DNA of 64,000 nt from the NCBI GenBank assembly GCA_964557575.1, contig CAZLBC010000006.1:47202-111201 (forward strand). Reading direction: 5' to 3'. The stretch is from CAZLBC01 sp964557575 (lineage in GTDB: Bacteria > Planctomycetota > Phycisphaerae > SM23-33). Positions 1 through 8,795 of this stretch are shown piece by piece. Each line of letters begins with the position of its first letter. The stretch's first letter is position 1. The position numbers and the translations under genes were made by a program. The notes under the pieces are model-generated. The model was not told the DNA's origin, searched no databases, and worked only from the letters and a program-made list of their open reading frames with translations.

Positions 1-1
1 C

Positions 2-439
2 CGGAACGTCAATTACGGACCGGAACGGGAGGTCATAGAGGTCCTGCTGCACAAGCCGGAACTGTTCGACACGATACTCGAGCTGATCGATCCGGACGAT
101 TTTCGGGATCCGGTCCTGTCACGCATCGCGAGCTGCATGTGGTCGATGGGCGAGGAGGGGCGGCTGTCGCTGGAAGAGTTGATGGGAAAAACCGACATGA
201 TAGCGTACGGTTCTCTTCTCGCGGACATGGCAATGGCATCCGCGAACCGGAAAAACCATGAACAATCAATCATGGAAGCGGTCAATCGCATCGTTGAATA
301 CCGGGATCGAAAAAGCTATACGATCACGAAGGATAAGTACTTATCGGCCGAGGAGCGCAACGCGTTTGAAAAAATCCGGGAAGTCCACGAAAACGAGAAC
401 AACGTGCTGCGGAAATTCAAGGGAATCGCCGGAGACTGA
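2..439 (+). CDS. dnaG: DNA primase, C-terminal part (5' end outside window)
   Basis: The reading frame is open from the window edge to TGA at 437-439, giving about 145 residues. It reads as the all-helical C-terminal domain of DnaG, the part that contacts the replicative helicase DnaB. The visible pattern is a helix with LLHKPELFD, then an acidic stretch and a DDFRDPVLSRI segment, as in DnaG tails. The catalytic TOPRIM and zinc domains would lie upstream. It sits directly ahead of rpoD on the same strand, the classic dnaG-rpoD arrangement of the macromolecular synthesis operon, which supports the call because the fragment alone is weakly diagnostic. An alternative ATG at 137 is internal to the domain and is not the true start. 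Confidence 0.82.
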   Translation, partial: RNVNYGPEREVIEVLLHKPELFDTILELIDPDDFRDPVLSRIASCMWSMGEEGRLSLEELMGKTDMIAYGSLLADMAMASANRKNHEQSIMEAVNRIVEYRDRKSYTITKDKYLSAEERNAFEKIREVHENENNVLRKFKGIAGD

Positions 440-767
440 GGGGTATACGTATAGCAGGAATCTCATCCGCCGGGGGTCGGGAAACGGCATTGTTGTCGGC
501 GGAACCGGCCGGAGGCGGATGCCGAACGGTTCCGGCTGTAACACATAAACAGTTTGCAGTAAATATGTTATGATACCGTTTTAACCTGAGATATGAATAA
601 ACCCGCCTGGTGTTGTGAATTCGCCGAGAAAAGAATTGTTTAACTGAAATAAATTCTGATATTGACACGTATATAATACCGATGATACATTCCCCGGCTT
701 TCATTCATGTTAACAACAACAGGTAACGGTTGTTGACCGTTATTACTGCGCAGGAGCTGCTGAGCAC
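440..767 (+). promoter_or_regulatory. dnaG-rpoD intergenic region with possible rpoD promoter elements
   Basis: No gene is visible in these 328 bases. An 8-bp perfect stem lies at 500-507 and 527-534 and could fold in the dnaG mRNA, but no T-run follows it. A consensus-like TTGACA is at 662-667 and a perfect TATAAT at 672-677. They are too close to each other to act as one pair, so each would need a weaker partner. The AT-rich stretch 545-700 contrasts with the GC-rich genes and is the most likely place for an rpoD promoter. CAGGAG at 751-756 is the ribosome binding site for rpoD. Confidence 0.35.
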
Positions 768-2441
768 ATGGATCTGATATCCAATATTTTTGTCAAGGAA
801 CTTATCAAGAAAGGTAAAAAAAGAGGGTATGTCACCTACGAGGAGATAAATGACGACCTGCCCGAGGAGGCCGTTTCTCCCGACAAGCTGGACGCCTTGC
901 TTATGTCTCTTGATGAGCAGGGGATAGAGATTATTGACGAAGCCGATGTGAAGCTGAGGGACGATTTCGAAGGCCAGGACGAGGAGGAAAACGAAGAGAA
1001 GGAGGACGAAGAAAAAGAGGAGGGGGTCCGCGAGAAAAAGGCCGCCGAATACGGCTTCGATTCACAACGCATAGACGATCCCGTCAGGGTGTACCTGACC
1101 CAGATGGGAAATATTTCGCTGCTGTCCCGTTCCGAGGAAATATCACTCGCCAAGAAGATCGAGATGACACGGATGCATTTTCGCCGGCGCGTTCTCGAAT
1201 GCGATTACTGCGCCGGTGAGTCCCTGAAGATATTGCGAAAGGTCCAGGTCGGGGAGCTTCCCTTCGACAGGACCATGAAGATATCGACCGCCGAGAATCT
1301 CTCGAAACAGACGATAACCGAGCGAATGCCCGATAACCTCGACACGGTGGAGGCGGTCCTGGATCGCAACAATGACGACTGGACGAAGTATATGAACCCC
1401 TCGCTTTCCACCAAGCGCAGGAAGAAGTCGAAGCGGAACCTGTGGCATCGCCGGCGGCGGATCGCGAAACTGCTCGAGGAGCTTTCGTTGAGGACGAGCC
1501 GCATTCAGCCGATGATGAAGAAATTGCAGCACATTTCCATGAAGATGGAACAGGTCAAGCGTCGTCTGGAGAATAACCCGTCACCGGAAGACAAGGAATT
1601 CATGGCGGAGGAATTCCAGGGGCTTCAGGATCTCGTTCACGAGGAACCCCACATCCTCCACAAGCGGGTGAAGGCCATCGAAAAGGTATTCAACGATTAC
1701 GAGCAGGCCAAGCGGGAGTTATCGGCGGGCAATCTCCGCCTGGTCGTGTCGATCGCCAAGAAGTACCGTAACCGGGGACTTTCCTTTCTCGATATCATCC
1801 AGGAGGGAAACACCGGCCTCATGCGGGCCGTCGACAAGTACGAGTATCGCCGCGGATACAAGTTCTCCACGTATGCCACGTGGTGGATACGGCAGGCGAT
1901 AACCCGGGCGATAGCGGATCATGCCAGGACCATCCGCATCCCGGTGCACATGATCGAAACGATGAGCAAGCTCAGGAATATCTCCAAGAAACTCCTCCAG
2001 ACCCTCGGGCGGGAACCCACGATAGAGGAAATCGCCAACGAGGCCGGCATGACCACCTCGGAAGCGCGGCGCGTGCTGAAAATATCACGGCATCCCGTCA
2101 GCCTCGACCGTCCCGTGGGCGAAGGCGAGGACAGTTATTTCGGCGACTTCATCGAAGACGAGTCCGCCGACAGTCCGGTGGAGACGGCCGGTACGGAGAT
2201 GCTCAAGGACCGGATAGACGAGATACTCAAAACGCTGACCTATCGCGAGCGCGAGATTATCAAGCTCCGGTACGGTATCGGCGACGGCTACACCTATACC
2301 CTCGAGGAGGTCGGCAGAATCTTCAAGGTGACCCGGGAGCGAGTCAGGCAGGTCGAGGCCAAGGCACTGCACAAGTTGCGGCACCCGGTCCGCGCGAAAA
2401 AGCTCGAGGGCTTTCTCTCCACGCAGATGCCGACAAATTGA
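768..2441 (+). CDS. rpoD: RNA polymerase primary sigma factor (sigma-70)
   Basis: This 557-aa housekeeping sigma factor directs RNA polymerase to promoters. Region 1.1 occupies the first ~65 residues, followed by a strongly acidic linker (residues ~66-95, mostly E and D). Region 1.2 starts with DPVRVYLTQMG near residue 105. A non-conserved helical insert follows, then region 2 (LRLVVSIAKKYRNRGLSFLD and the ATWWIRQAITRAI melting/-10 helix), region 3, and region 4 with the -35 helix-turn-helix (TLEEVGRIFKVTRERVRQ) near the C-terminus. The length and full set of regions mark it as the primary sigma factor rather than an alternative one. The ATG at 768 follows CAGGAG by about 11 bases. It ends 15 bases before the convergent lipoprotein gene. 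Confidence 0.96.
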   Translation: MDLISNIFVKELIKKGKKRGYVTYEEINDDLPEEAVSPDKLDALLMSLDEQGIEIIDEADVKLRDDFEGQDEEENEEKEDEEKEEGVREKKAAEYGFDSQRIDDPVRVYLTQMGNISLLSRSEEISLAKKIEMTRMHFRRRVLECDYCAGESLKILRKVQVGELPFDRTMKISTAENLSKQTITERMPDNLDTVEAVLDRNNDDWTKYMNPSLSTKRRKKSKRNLWHRRRRIAKLLEELSLRTSRIQPMMKKLQHISMKMEQVKRRLENNPSPEDKEFMAEEFQGLQDLVHEEPHILHKRVKAIEKVFNDYEQAKRELSAGNLRLVVSIAKKYRNRGLSFLDIIQEGNTGLMRAVDKYEYRRGYKFSTYATWWIRQAITRAIADHARTIRIPVHMIETMSKLRNISKKLLQTLGREPTIEEIANEAGMTTSEARRVLKISRHPVSLDRPVGEGEDSYFGDFIEDESADSPVETAGTEMLKDRIDEILKTLTYREREIIKLRYGIGDGYTYTLEEVGRIFKVTRERVRQVEAKALHKLRHPVRAKKLEGFLSTQMPTN

Positions 2442-2456
2442 TTTGAATGACCGCCG

Positions 2457-3257
2457 CTACTCCTGGATCTCAAGCCCGGGAAAGCGGGAGCGATCCCTTT
2501 CCTCGATATCTTTGAACGGGTCCGGTTCTCCCGTGATGTAAGCTGCGAGGTTCGACCGGCAGGCCGCAAAGGCCGGCGGCTTCGCTCCGCGATCGGCCAG
2601 CGCGCCGAATATTTCCATGTAATTTTCCCTCCGTTCAACCGATTTCAGGAAGAACAGGAGGTCAAGTACGCACACGGTGTCAAGGGGGGGGAAGTAATCG
2701 GTTTTGCGGATTTCCGTCATGACCGGTTTGAATTCGGCATCGTCGGGCGCCGATTTGCCGAGGCAGCCGCGGGCGACCGGTATTTCAACGAGGGCCCGCA
2801 GGCGGTGGCGGCCCGGTAATGCGTAGGCCCGCCTGAATTTTTTCAGCGCCGCTTCAGCCTTGCCGGCGTGGATGAGCATCCTGCCCCAGTCCACCAGGAG
2901 TCCCCCCTGCGCTTCCGTGAGTGCCGCGGCTTTCGTGAAGTCCTTGTCCGCCACGTCGAATTTTTTGCAATTGTCCATGACCCGTCCCCGTACCCGCCGG
3001 GCCGCTGCCGAGCGGGGGTCGGCCGCGACGGCTTTTTCGATCCTGCGCGCCGCACCCGTGTAATCACCCATCCTGTTCAGTGCGATCGCTTCCTCGATGA
3101 GCGCGGAGATATCGACCGCGTTATTGTCGGCGACGGGCGTCGTTTCCCCCTTCTTCTCGAGTAAGCGGTTGCCGCCGTTGTCGGTACAGCCGTTGAGTGC
3201 CAAACACGCCAACAGGACCGGCGGAAGACACCTGCACGTGAACATCGTGTACACCAT
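2457..3257 (-). CDS. TPR-like lipoprotein of unknown function
   Basis: A 266-aa protein. The start at 3257 is chosen because GGAG (3264-3267, minus strand) lies six bases upstream and because the first 24 residues form a lipoprotein signal ending in the lipobox LNGC. The long open frame upstream of this start looks like non-coding read-through. The mature part is helical with TPR-like pairs (ALNRMGDYTGAARRIEKAVAADP, then DVADKDFTKAAALTEAQGG), so it is likely a protein-interaction scaffold anchored in a membrane. No catalytic motif is visible. It converges on rpoD and is divergent from sixA. Confidence 0.72.
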   Translation of the reverse strand: MVYTMFTCRCLPPVLLACLALNGCTDNGGNRLLEKKGETTPVADNNAVDISALIEEAIALNRMGDYTGAARRIEKAVAADPRSAAARRVRGRVMDNCKKFDVADKDFTKAAALTEAQGGLLVDWGRMLIHAGKAEAALKKFRRAYALPGRHRLRALVEIPVARGCLGKSAPDDAEFKPVMTEIRKTDYFPPLDTVCVLDLLFFLKSVERRENYMEIFGALADRGAKPPAFAACRSNLAAYITGEPDPFKDIEERDRSRFPGLEIQE

Positions 3258-3360
3258 AGCGATCTCCGGGTAAAAACAAGCCGCGCAATCAGGCAGCGCC
3301 GGTGCATGACTATATCCGTTGCCAAACGGAAATAAAAGATTATTGTAGAGGAGGGTGGAG

Positions 3361-3405
3361 ATGAAAACAGGATACGCACTGCCAATTGGAAGGACGGGAC
3401 CATGA
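3361..3405 (+). CDS. Possible 14-codon leader peptide upstream of sixA
   Basis: An ATG at 3361 follows a very strong purine-rich ribosome site (GAGGAGGGTGGAG). It encodes MKTGYALPIGRTGP and stops at TGA 3403-3405. The stop overlaps the sixA start as ATGA at 3402. The arrangement would allow translational coupling. The peptide shows no known leader signature. It may simply mark the best ribosome landing site for sixA, whose own upstream sequence (GGAAGG) is weaker. Confidence 0.3.
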   Translation: MKTGYALPIGRTGP

Positions 3406-3860
3406 GGATATACCTGATCAGGCACGGAAGTGCCCGCGACAAGAAAGACGATCCGGAGCGGCACCTGAGCGACGGGGGAAAAAAAGAGGCGGCGAGCGTC
3501 GCGGCTTACCTGCGGGGGCTTGCAATCGGTGCGGATTGCATCTGGCACAGCGGCAAGGCCCGCGCGGCCGAAACGGCAGAGATTCTGGCACCTGCACTGG
3601 GGACCGACGAGGTGATCGAGTGTTCCGGACTGTTGCCGAACGATCCCGTTTCTCCGATTGCCGATGAGCTCGGGATGCTGACGGAGGATACCGCCCTGGC
3701 CGGACACCTCCCGTTCCTGGAAAAACTCGCCGCGCTCCTGCTGACGGGCGACGCGGCCCTTCAATTGATGCATCTTCCGCCGGCGGGGGTTGCCTGCCTT
3801 GAACGTGATGAAGAGGGGGTCTGGCGGTTGGTATGGCTGGTTGAGCCCTCCATCGTTTGA
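3402..3860 (+). CDS. sixA: Phosphohistidine phosphatase SixA-like (histidine phosphatase family)
   Basis: A 152-aa cytoplasmic protein of the histidine-phosphatase (phosphoglycerate-mutase-like) superfamily. SixA removes phosphate from phosphohistidine on HPt domains or phosphotransferase proteins. The N-terminus carries the catalytic LIRHGSA motif (His8) and the usual D-x-x-R-x-L-S-x-x-G segment. A second conserved histidine sits in LAGHLPFLEKL. The length matches SixA (about 150-160 aa) rather than larger mutases. The start overlaps the stop of a possible 14-codon leader. miaA follows on the same strand after 23 bases, so the two may be co-transcribed. The exact substrate cannot be read from the sequence. 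Confidence 0.85.
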   Translation: MRIYLIRHGSARDKKDDPERHLSDGGKKEAASVAAYLRGLAIGADCIWHSGKARAAETAEILAPALGTDEVIECSGLLPNDPVSPIADELGMLTEDTALAGHLPFLEKLAALLLTGDAALQLMHLPPAGVACLERDEEGVWRLVWLVEPSIV

Positions 3861-3883
3861 AACCCGGTCTATGATGGTTACCC

Positions 3884-4810
3884 ATGGCTGAGGTCTACTT
3901 TATTATCGGCCCCACGGCGTGCGGCAAGGGCGCGGTCGGACGGGAAATCGCCCGCAGGATCGGGGGACGCATACTCAGCGTCGATTCGATGAAGGTCTAC
4001 CGGGGCATGGATATCGGCACGGCCACGCCGCCCCCGGATGTCCTGGCGGCGATTGCCCATTACGGGATAAACATCGTCGACCCCCGGGATCATTTCTCCG
4101 TTTCCCGGTATCGCGACTACGCCGTCGGCGCCGCTGCGGAATGCCGGTCGGCGGGGGCGGTGCCCGTGGCGGTGGGGGGGACCAGCCTCTACCTGAAGGC
4201 GCTGTACGACGGCCTCTTCGAAGGGCCGCCCCGAGACGAGAGCCTCCGGGACGAACTGAACCGGCGCATCGAAACCGCCGGCCTCGACGGCCTGCACGCG
4301 GAACTGGCGGCCGCGGACCCCGAAACGGCCGGCAGGGTACACCCCAACGATCGGAAGCGGATCGTCCGGGCGCTCGAGGTCTACCGGTTGACGGGCCTGC
4401 CGATCAGCCGGCTGCAGACCCAGTGGGAACGGTCCCGGCGGCGCCCGGATTACCGGCGGATCGGGCTCCGCAGGGAAAAAGACGACCTGCATCACCGAAT
4501 CAACGCCCGGGTTGCAAGGATGATCGAAGCGGGTCTGCTCGATGAGGTCCGGTCTCTGCTGGAAGCGCCCGGCGGGATTTCAAAGGAGGCAACCCAGGCG
4601 GTCGGGTATGCCGAGATGATTGACCACCTCCGGGGAACGCTGGCCTTCGAGGAGGCGGTGGAGCGGATCAAGATCAACACCCGGCAACTGGCCAGGAAAC
4701 AGCGGACCTGGCAGCGGCGGTGGGCCGATGTCACCTGGTTCGACGTCGCCCCGGAAGAGCCTCCCGCCGCAACCGCGGATCGCATCATGGCCGCAGTCGA
4801 TTTCGTTTAA
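3884..4810 (+). CDS. miaA: tRNA dimethylallyltransferase
   Basis: A 308-aa enzyme that transfers a dimethylallyl group to A37 of tRNAs reading UNN codons, the first step toward ms2i6A. Visible motifs include the P-loop region GPTACGKGAVG (residues ~7-17), SVDSMKVYRGMDIGTA for substrate contact, the VAVGGTSLYLKALYDG segment, and the C-terminal INTRQLARKQRTWQRRW tRNA-binding motif. The residue after the P-loop lysine is Gly rather than the usual Ser or Thr, which is atypical for a Walker A motif. It may be a lineage variant, since the rest is intact and of normal length. It ends 7 bases before the convergent UroD-like gene. Confidence 0.93.
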   Translation: MAEVYFIIGPTACGKGAVGREIARRIGGRILSVDSMKVYRGMDIGTATPPPDVLAAIAHYGINIVDPRDHFSVSRYRDYAVGAAAECRSAGAVPVAVGGTSLYLKALYDGLFEGPPRDESLRDELNRRIETAGLDGLHAELAAADPETAGRVHPNDRKRIVRALEVYRLTGLPISRLQTQWERSRRRPDYRRIGLRREKDDLHHRINARVARMIEAGLLDEVRSLLEAPGGISKEATQAVGYAEMIDHLRGTLAFEEAVERIKINTRQLARKQRTWQRRWADVTWFDVAPEEPPAATADRIMAAVDFV

Positions 4811-4817
4811 GCGGCGG

Positions 4818-5846
4818 TTACGCCCGTGCCGCCGCGACGAAGGCCTCGATGTTTTCCGTCGCCACGCCCGGGGGCATTCCGCCTCCGCAGGAGAGCACGA
4901 GGTGATCGGTGCCCTCGATGCCGTCCAGGGCCTCCCGGACCGCCGCCCGTACATCGCCGGGGGTCCCGGATGCCAGGACGTCGCGCGGCGGGATGTTGCC
5001 CAGGAGCGTGACCTCCCGTCCGGCCAGTTCCCGCATTTCCGCAAGCGAGTGTTCGAAGGCGAAGTTGAAAAGGTTGACACCGATCTCCGCCAGGTGGGGC
5101 GCGCAGACCGCCCCACGCGCGTCGTTGTGAAAGAATCCCACGCTCGCGTCGAAGGCGGCGAATGCCTTCTGCAGATAGGGTTTGGCGAAGGCAGTGAAGT
5201 CCTCGTCACCAACGAAGCCGACGATGTCGTCGAGGAGGAATATCCCGTCGATCGTGTCGATCGCCTCCGCCTGCAGGCGAAGCCAGTCGACGATGAAATC
5301 CGTCACCGTGCCGAGCAGCGCGTGCACCCGGTCCGGTTCGGTTTTCATGCCCATCAGGAGCCCGGTCTGGCCCATGAGAAAGCCGGCGATGTTGAGCGGC
5401 CCGCGGGCCGTGGCGAACCGGACGGCGTGGCCGTCGTTTTCGATCTCATCCCGGGCGAGGACGAGACGCTTCAGCGCCAGCGGGCAGAGGCCGTGTTTCG
5501 CCGGATCGGGCTTTTCGATCGAGGGTATCTCGCCGGCGCCGGCGATGATTTCCTCGGCGAACGGGAATTCATTCTCGTGCCAGACCGGCCGGGCGCCGAA
5601 CGCCGACGGCTCGGTGCACATGCCGTACTCCGACCAGAATCCGGGAAGAAACATGATCTCCGGAAGTGACACGGCGGCCGCGCGGTTGGCCGCCATCCAC
5701 ACCCGGTCGGACGTGAAGTAGTCCATAATGCTGAACCCCGCCCAGTTGGGCAGCCAGGGGCTGTCGATAATAAATCCCACGGGCAGGGGGTCGACGCGTT
5801 CGCCCGAGACGACCGCCTGCAGCGTTTCCCACTGATCCTGTCTCAC
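4818..5846 (-). CDS. Uroporphyrinogen decarboxylase-family protein (MtaA/CmuA-like, not HemE)
   Basis: A 342-aa TIM-barrel protein of the UROD/cobalamin-methyltransferase superfamily. It lacks the N-terminal arginine-rich RxPxWxMRQAGR signature of HemE, so heme synthesis is unlikely. It retains possible metal-ligand positions (FFHNDA, then LSCGGGMPPG near the C-terminus), as in MtaA/CmuA-type methyltransferases. It starts at GTG 5846 with AGGA just upstream and lies 15 bases after the Gfo/Idh/MocA stop, so the two form an operon. In PVC-type genomes such pairs are common near glycan catabolism genes, but the substrate is unknown. Confidence 0.75.
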   Translation of the reverse strand: MRQDQWETLQAVVSGERVDPLPVGFIIDSPWLPNWAGFSIMDYFTSDRVWMAANRAAAVSLPEIMFLPGFWSEYGMCTEPSAFGARPVWHENEFPFAEEIIAGAGEIPSIEKPDPAKHGLCPLALKRLVLARDEIENDGHAVRFATARGPLNIAGFLMGQTGLLMGMKTEPDRVHALLGTVTDFIVDWLRLQAEAIDTIDGIFLLDDIVGFVGDEDFTAFAKPYLQKAFAAFDASVGFFHNDARGAVCAPHLAEIGVNLFNFAFEHSLAEMRELAGREVTLLGNIPPRDVLASGTPGDVRAAVREALDGIEGTDHLVLSCGGGMPPGVATENIEAFVAAARA

Positions 5847-5861
5847 GAGTCCTGCTCCCGC

Positions 5862-7043
5862 CTAGAAGGTTTCCACGTCGACCGCCGCGCCTTTCCGTTC
5901 GGCCGAGACGTACGCGCTGTAGAGGGTCGATATGGTGTCGGCCGCGAGCGCGGAATCCGATTCCACCGGCCCGCCGTCGGCGGCGGCGCGGTAGAAGGCC
6001 TCGATCTCCTGCGGGTAGCCGGTAAACCAGTCCTCGTCCGGACTCGGGCACGACCAGCCCTGCTTGGTGCCGATCTTCTCGACGACGTAGATATCCTTGA
6101 AATTGTCCTCCACCTCGTTGTAGGTCTGCATGGCGGTGTTGGGGTTGATGTTGCAGACCGTGCGGTGGTTGTTGGCGGAGACCTCCAGCCAGTTGTGGAT
6201 GCCGCCGACGATGATATCGGAGGCGAAAATGGTGGCGATGCACCCGTCCTCGAACTCGACGTGCATCACGGAGAAATCCTCGATGTCGTGGTAGTCACAG
6301 CGAATGTGCCCTTCGTCCCTGAAATGCGGCAGCTTGGTGATGGCGTGTGTCCGGGCCGAAACGGCGCGGGGCTGGATCGGCTTCCCGTCGCGGGCGCGGC
6401 CCTCGATCCTCTTGAGGTAGAGCGCCGCGCTCAGCGGGTGGCACCCCTTGCCCATCATCGTGCCGCCCCCGCTGTACTTCCAGTACGCGTAGTAGGCGGC
6501 GTGCGACCCGCTGTGGGCCTCCTCGCCGTGTATCCAGAGTATCTGGGCTCCGGTTTTCTCCAGGATCTCCCGCTCCTTCTGAATAGCGGGCGCGTACACC
6601 CAGTTTTCCGCGTACAGTATCCTGCCGTCGCTTTTCCGCTCCGCGTCCAGCATGCGTCGCACGCTGGCGAGGGCCTCCTCGAGCGCGGCGGTCTTGTCGC
6701 ACTCGTCTCCGCGAAAATCGTCGGATCCGTCGCCGAAATAGCCGGTGAGGGGCTTTTCGCAGATGACGTCTTTTCCCGCTTCGAGGGCGGCGACGGTGAT
6801 CTCCTCGTGGAAACCGGCGGGCGCGCAGACATGGACGAGGTCCACCGCTTCCAGCAGTTCCTCGCGGCTGTCGAAACACCGGATATTCCGCTCGGCGGCG
6901 TACTCCCCGGCCTGCTGTGTATCGGCGGCGAAGACCCCCGCGACCGCGGCATCGACCCCGTAGACCTTGCTGGCGGCCTCGTAATGAAACCGGGCCGAAA
7001 ATCCCGCTCCGATGATGCCGCTGGTGACCGTCTTCTTGTCCAT
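5862..7043 (-). CDS. Gfo/Idh/MocA-family oxidoreductase
   Basis: A 393-aa NAD(P)-dependent sugar or polyol dehydrogenase-like protein. Its N-terminal Rossmann fold begins TSGIIGAGFSARFHYEAA (GxGxxA-type). VHVCAPAGFHEE follows, then the conserved EKPLTG motif whose lysine is catalytic in the family. The C-terminal alpha/beta domain follows. The start at 7043 is preferred over an upstream ATG because AGGAG lies six bases before it. No signal peptide is seen, so it is cytoplasmic. It leads the two-gene operon with the UroD-like gene. A role in oxidising or epimerising sugars released by the neighbouring esterases and glycosidases is plausible but unproven. Confidence 0.88.
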   Translation of the reverse strand: MDKKTVTSGIIGAGFSARFHYEAASKVYGVDAAVAGVFAADTQQAGEYAAERNIRCFDSREELLEAVDLVHVCAPAGFHEEITVAALEAGKDVICEKPLTGYFGDGSDDFRGDECDKTAALEEALASVRRMLDAERKSDGRILYAENWVYAPAIQKEREILEKTGAQILWIHGEEAHSGSHAAYYAYWKYSGGGTMMGKGCHPLSAALYLKRIEGRARDGKPIQPRAVSARTHAITKLPHFRDEGHIRCDYHDIEDFSVMHVEFEDGCIATIFASDIIVGGIHNWLEVSANNHRTVCNINPNTAMQTYNEVEDNFKDIYVVEKIGTKQGWSCPSPDEDWFTGYPQEIEAFYRAAADGGPVESDSALAADTISTLYSAYVSAERKGAAVDVETF

Positions 7044-7745
7044 GATTCTCCTCGTCAGTTGCATGTTATGGAAATCGGCGAAAACATACACAGATAGTAC
7101 GCAAAATTGTCATAATGGGACGCGAATTTTACTCAATGCCGCAGGTAGCTGCAAGGACATATCGGGATATTTTTGCGAAAATGACCGGTGAAGCATGTTT
7201 TCAGGGGGAGTAGATGCCTACGCCGGGCCACATGTCACCCGACAGCATCCCCCCGTCTTTCAAGGGACGGTTGTCGGGCGGGACCCTGATATCCACCTGT
7301 TCCCTGATCCGGGCCATGGCTTGCCGCGGATCGTGACGGTACCAGCGCAACTGTCGCTGTAACAGCAACAGCCCCCCACAGGCGGCTTTCCATTGTCCGG
7401 TGAATCCGCACCGGATCGCCGGTGCTCCCGGATGACTCGACACAGCCGATGAATGGCATACGTGTTCCCCGCGATCTCGATGACCTTCATCATATTCATC
7501 TGCGCGCCGGTGATCGCGATCAACCGGGACTACCGTGCCCCGGCGCCGGGGGAACTCGCGGTGGTCGTCCTCGCGGTCTTCTGCCTGAATATCATTGACA
7601 TCGGTGTTGTACGGCGCGTTTCAGACAGCGTCGCAATTGACCTGAATTCAATAAAGTTTGTCCTAAAAACATGTTTTATCTGCGGTACACTATGAGCCGG
7701 TAAATCGCAGTTTCATTCACGCATGCCTGGAGACGGAGACAGAGT
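7044..7745. other. Divergent intergenic region, no confident gene
   Basis: About 700 bases separate the Gfo gene from the esterase operon. An 80-codon open frame at 7453-7695 (+) would encode two hydrophobic stretches, but it has no ribosome site and no recognised family. Short minus-strand frames at 7201-7523 also lack support. Near the operon is a perfect 12-bp palindrome (AAAACATGTTTT, 7666-7677), then a TACACT hexamer at 7686-7691 about 55 bases before the esterase ATG. These could be an operator and a -10-like element for the operon. GGAG (7730-7733) precedes the ATG at 7746. Confidence 0.3.
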
Positions 7746-8795
7746 ATGAAAATCAACATTTTTTTGTTCGTCCTGGTTCTGACGGCGATAAGTCTTATAA
7801 CCTTCTGCCCTGCATCAGCCGGACAGGCGCAACTGCCGGATCCCGACGGCAAACCGGCCGACATGTCCAAGCCCGTGCAGGTGTTCATCCTGCTGGGACA
7901 GTCCAACATGCTGAACATGGGCAAGCTCAAAAAGCTTGAGCCCCTGGTCAAGGAAAAGGGCAAGTATCCCTACCTCGTCGACGACGCCGGCAACTGGACT
8001 GTCCGCAAGGACGTCCGCAACGTGCGCGTCATGGGCAGCGGCGGCCCCGGCAAAATGAGAGTGTTCAACAACGAGTGGATGACCATCAAGGGCAACGTCG
8101 GCGTGGAGATCGGCATCGGTCACCACCTGGGCAATGCCGTCGACGCGCCGGTGATGATTCTCAAAAGCGCCATCGGCAACCGAAGCCTCGGCTGGGACCT
8201 GCTGCCGCCGGGCAGCGAGCGCTACGAGTTCGAGGAAAAAGGCAAGACCTGGATTTACGCCGGTTATGGGGATTCCCCCGACCGCTGGGAAAAGGGCACG
8301 GAGCCGAAGAAGATCGGTTGGAAAGCCGGCATTCAGTACGACGGCGATATCGCCCGGGCGAAGAAGGCGCTGTCGGAGCTGGGGACGTATTATCCCGGTG
8401 CGACGAAATACGAGATCGCCGGTTTCTTCTTCTGGCAGGGCGACAAGGATCGCTACAAGGCCGGACACGCCACCCGCTACGAGAAGAACCTGGTCCGGTT
8501 GATCAAGCAGTTGCGCAAGGATTTCAACGCGCCTGACGCGAAGTTCGTCTGTGCCACCCTCGGCCAGACCGCAAAAGGCGCCACAGGCAACGAAGGGCAT
8601 ATCCTCAACGCCCAACTCGCGGTAGACGGCAAGACCGGCAAGTATCCGGAGTTCAAGGGAAATGTCGCGACCGTTTACAGCAAGCCCTTCTGCCACGGGG
8701 GCGCTTCAAACGGCCACTACGGCGGCAACCCCGAGACCTACATGGACATCGGCCAGGCGATGGGCGTTGCCATGGTGGAACTCCTGGATAAGTAG
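7746..8795 (+). CDS. Exported SASA-domain carbohydrate acetylesterase
   Basis: A 349-aa protein with an N-terminal signal peptide (hydrophobic residues 4-20, cut near SAG-QAQ). A single SASA domain (sialic-acid-specific 9-O-acetylesterase type, SGNH-like fold) spans about residues 40-345. The nucleophile block reads VFILLGQSNMLNMG and a later block reads GFFFWQGDKDRY, where the family has WxQGxxD/N. The enzyme should remove O-acetyl groups from sugars in the periplasm or outside. It is first in a plus-strand cluster. Its TAG stop is followed in the same frame by the coding sequence of the next protein, with no start codon between them. Confidence 0.82.
   Translation: MKINIFLFVLVLTAISLITFCPASAGQAQLPDPDGKPADMSKPVQVFILLGQSNMLNMGKLKKLEPLVKEKGKYPYLVDDAGNWTVRKDVRNVRVMGSGGPGKMRVFNNEWMTIKGNVGVEIGIGHHLGNAVDAPVMILKSAIGNRSLGWDLLPPGSERYEFEEKGKTWIYAGYGDSPDRWEKGTEPKKIGWKAGIQYDGDIARAKKALSELGTYYPGATKYEIAGFFFWQGDKDRYKAGHATRYEKNLVRLIKQLRKDFNAPDAKFVCATLGQTAKGATGNEGHILNAQLAVDGKTGKYPEFKGNVATVYSKPFCHGGASNGHYGGNPETYMDIGQAMGVAMVELLDK

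Noticed and set aside
7453..7695. 80-aa frame with two hydrophobic stretches
   Set aside because: No ribosome site, no family resemblance; kept only as a remark in the intergenic entry.
8793..8795. TAG as a reassigned sense codon
   Set aside because: TAG ends other genes here, for example the Gfo/Idh/MocA gene at 5862-5864, so the code is standard.
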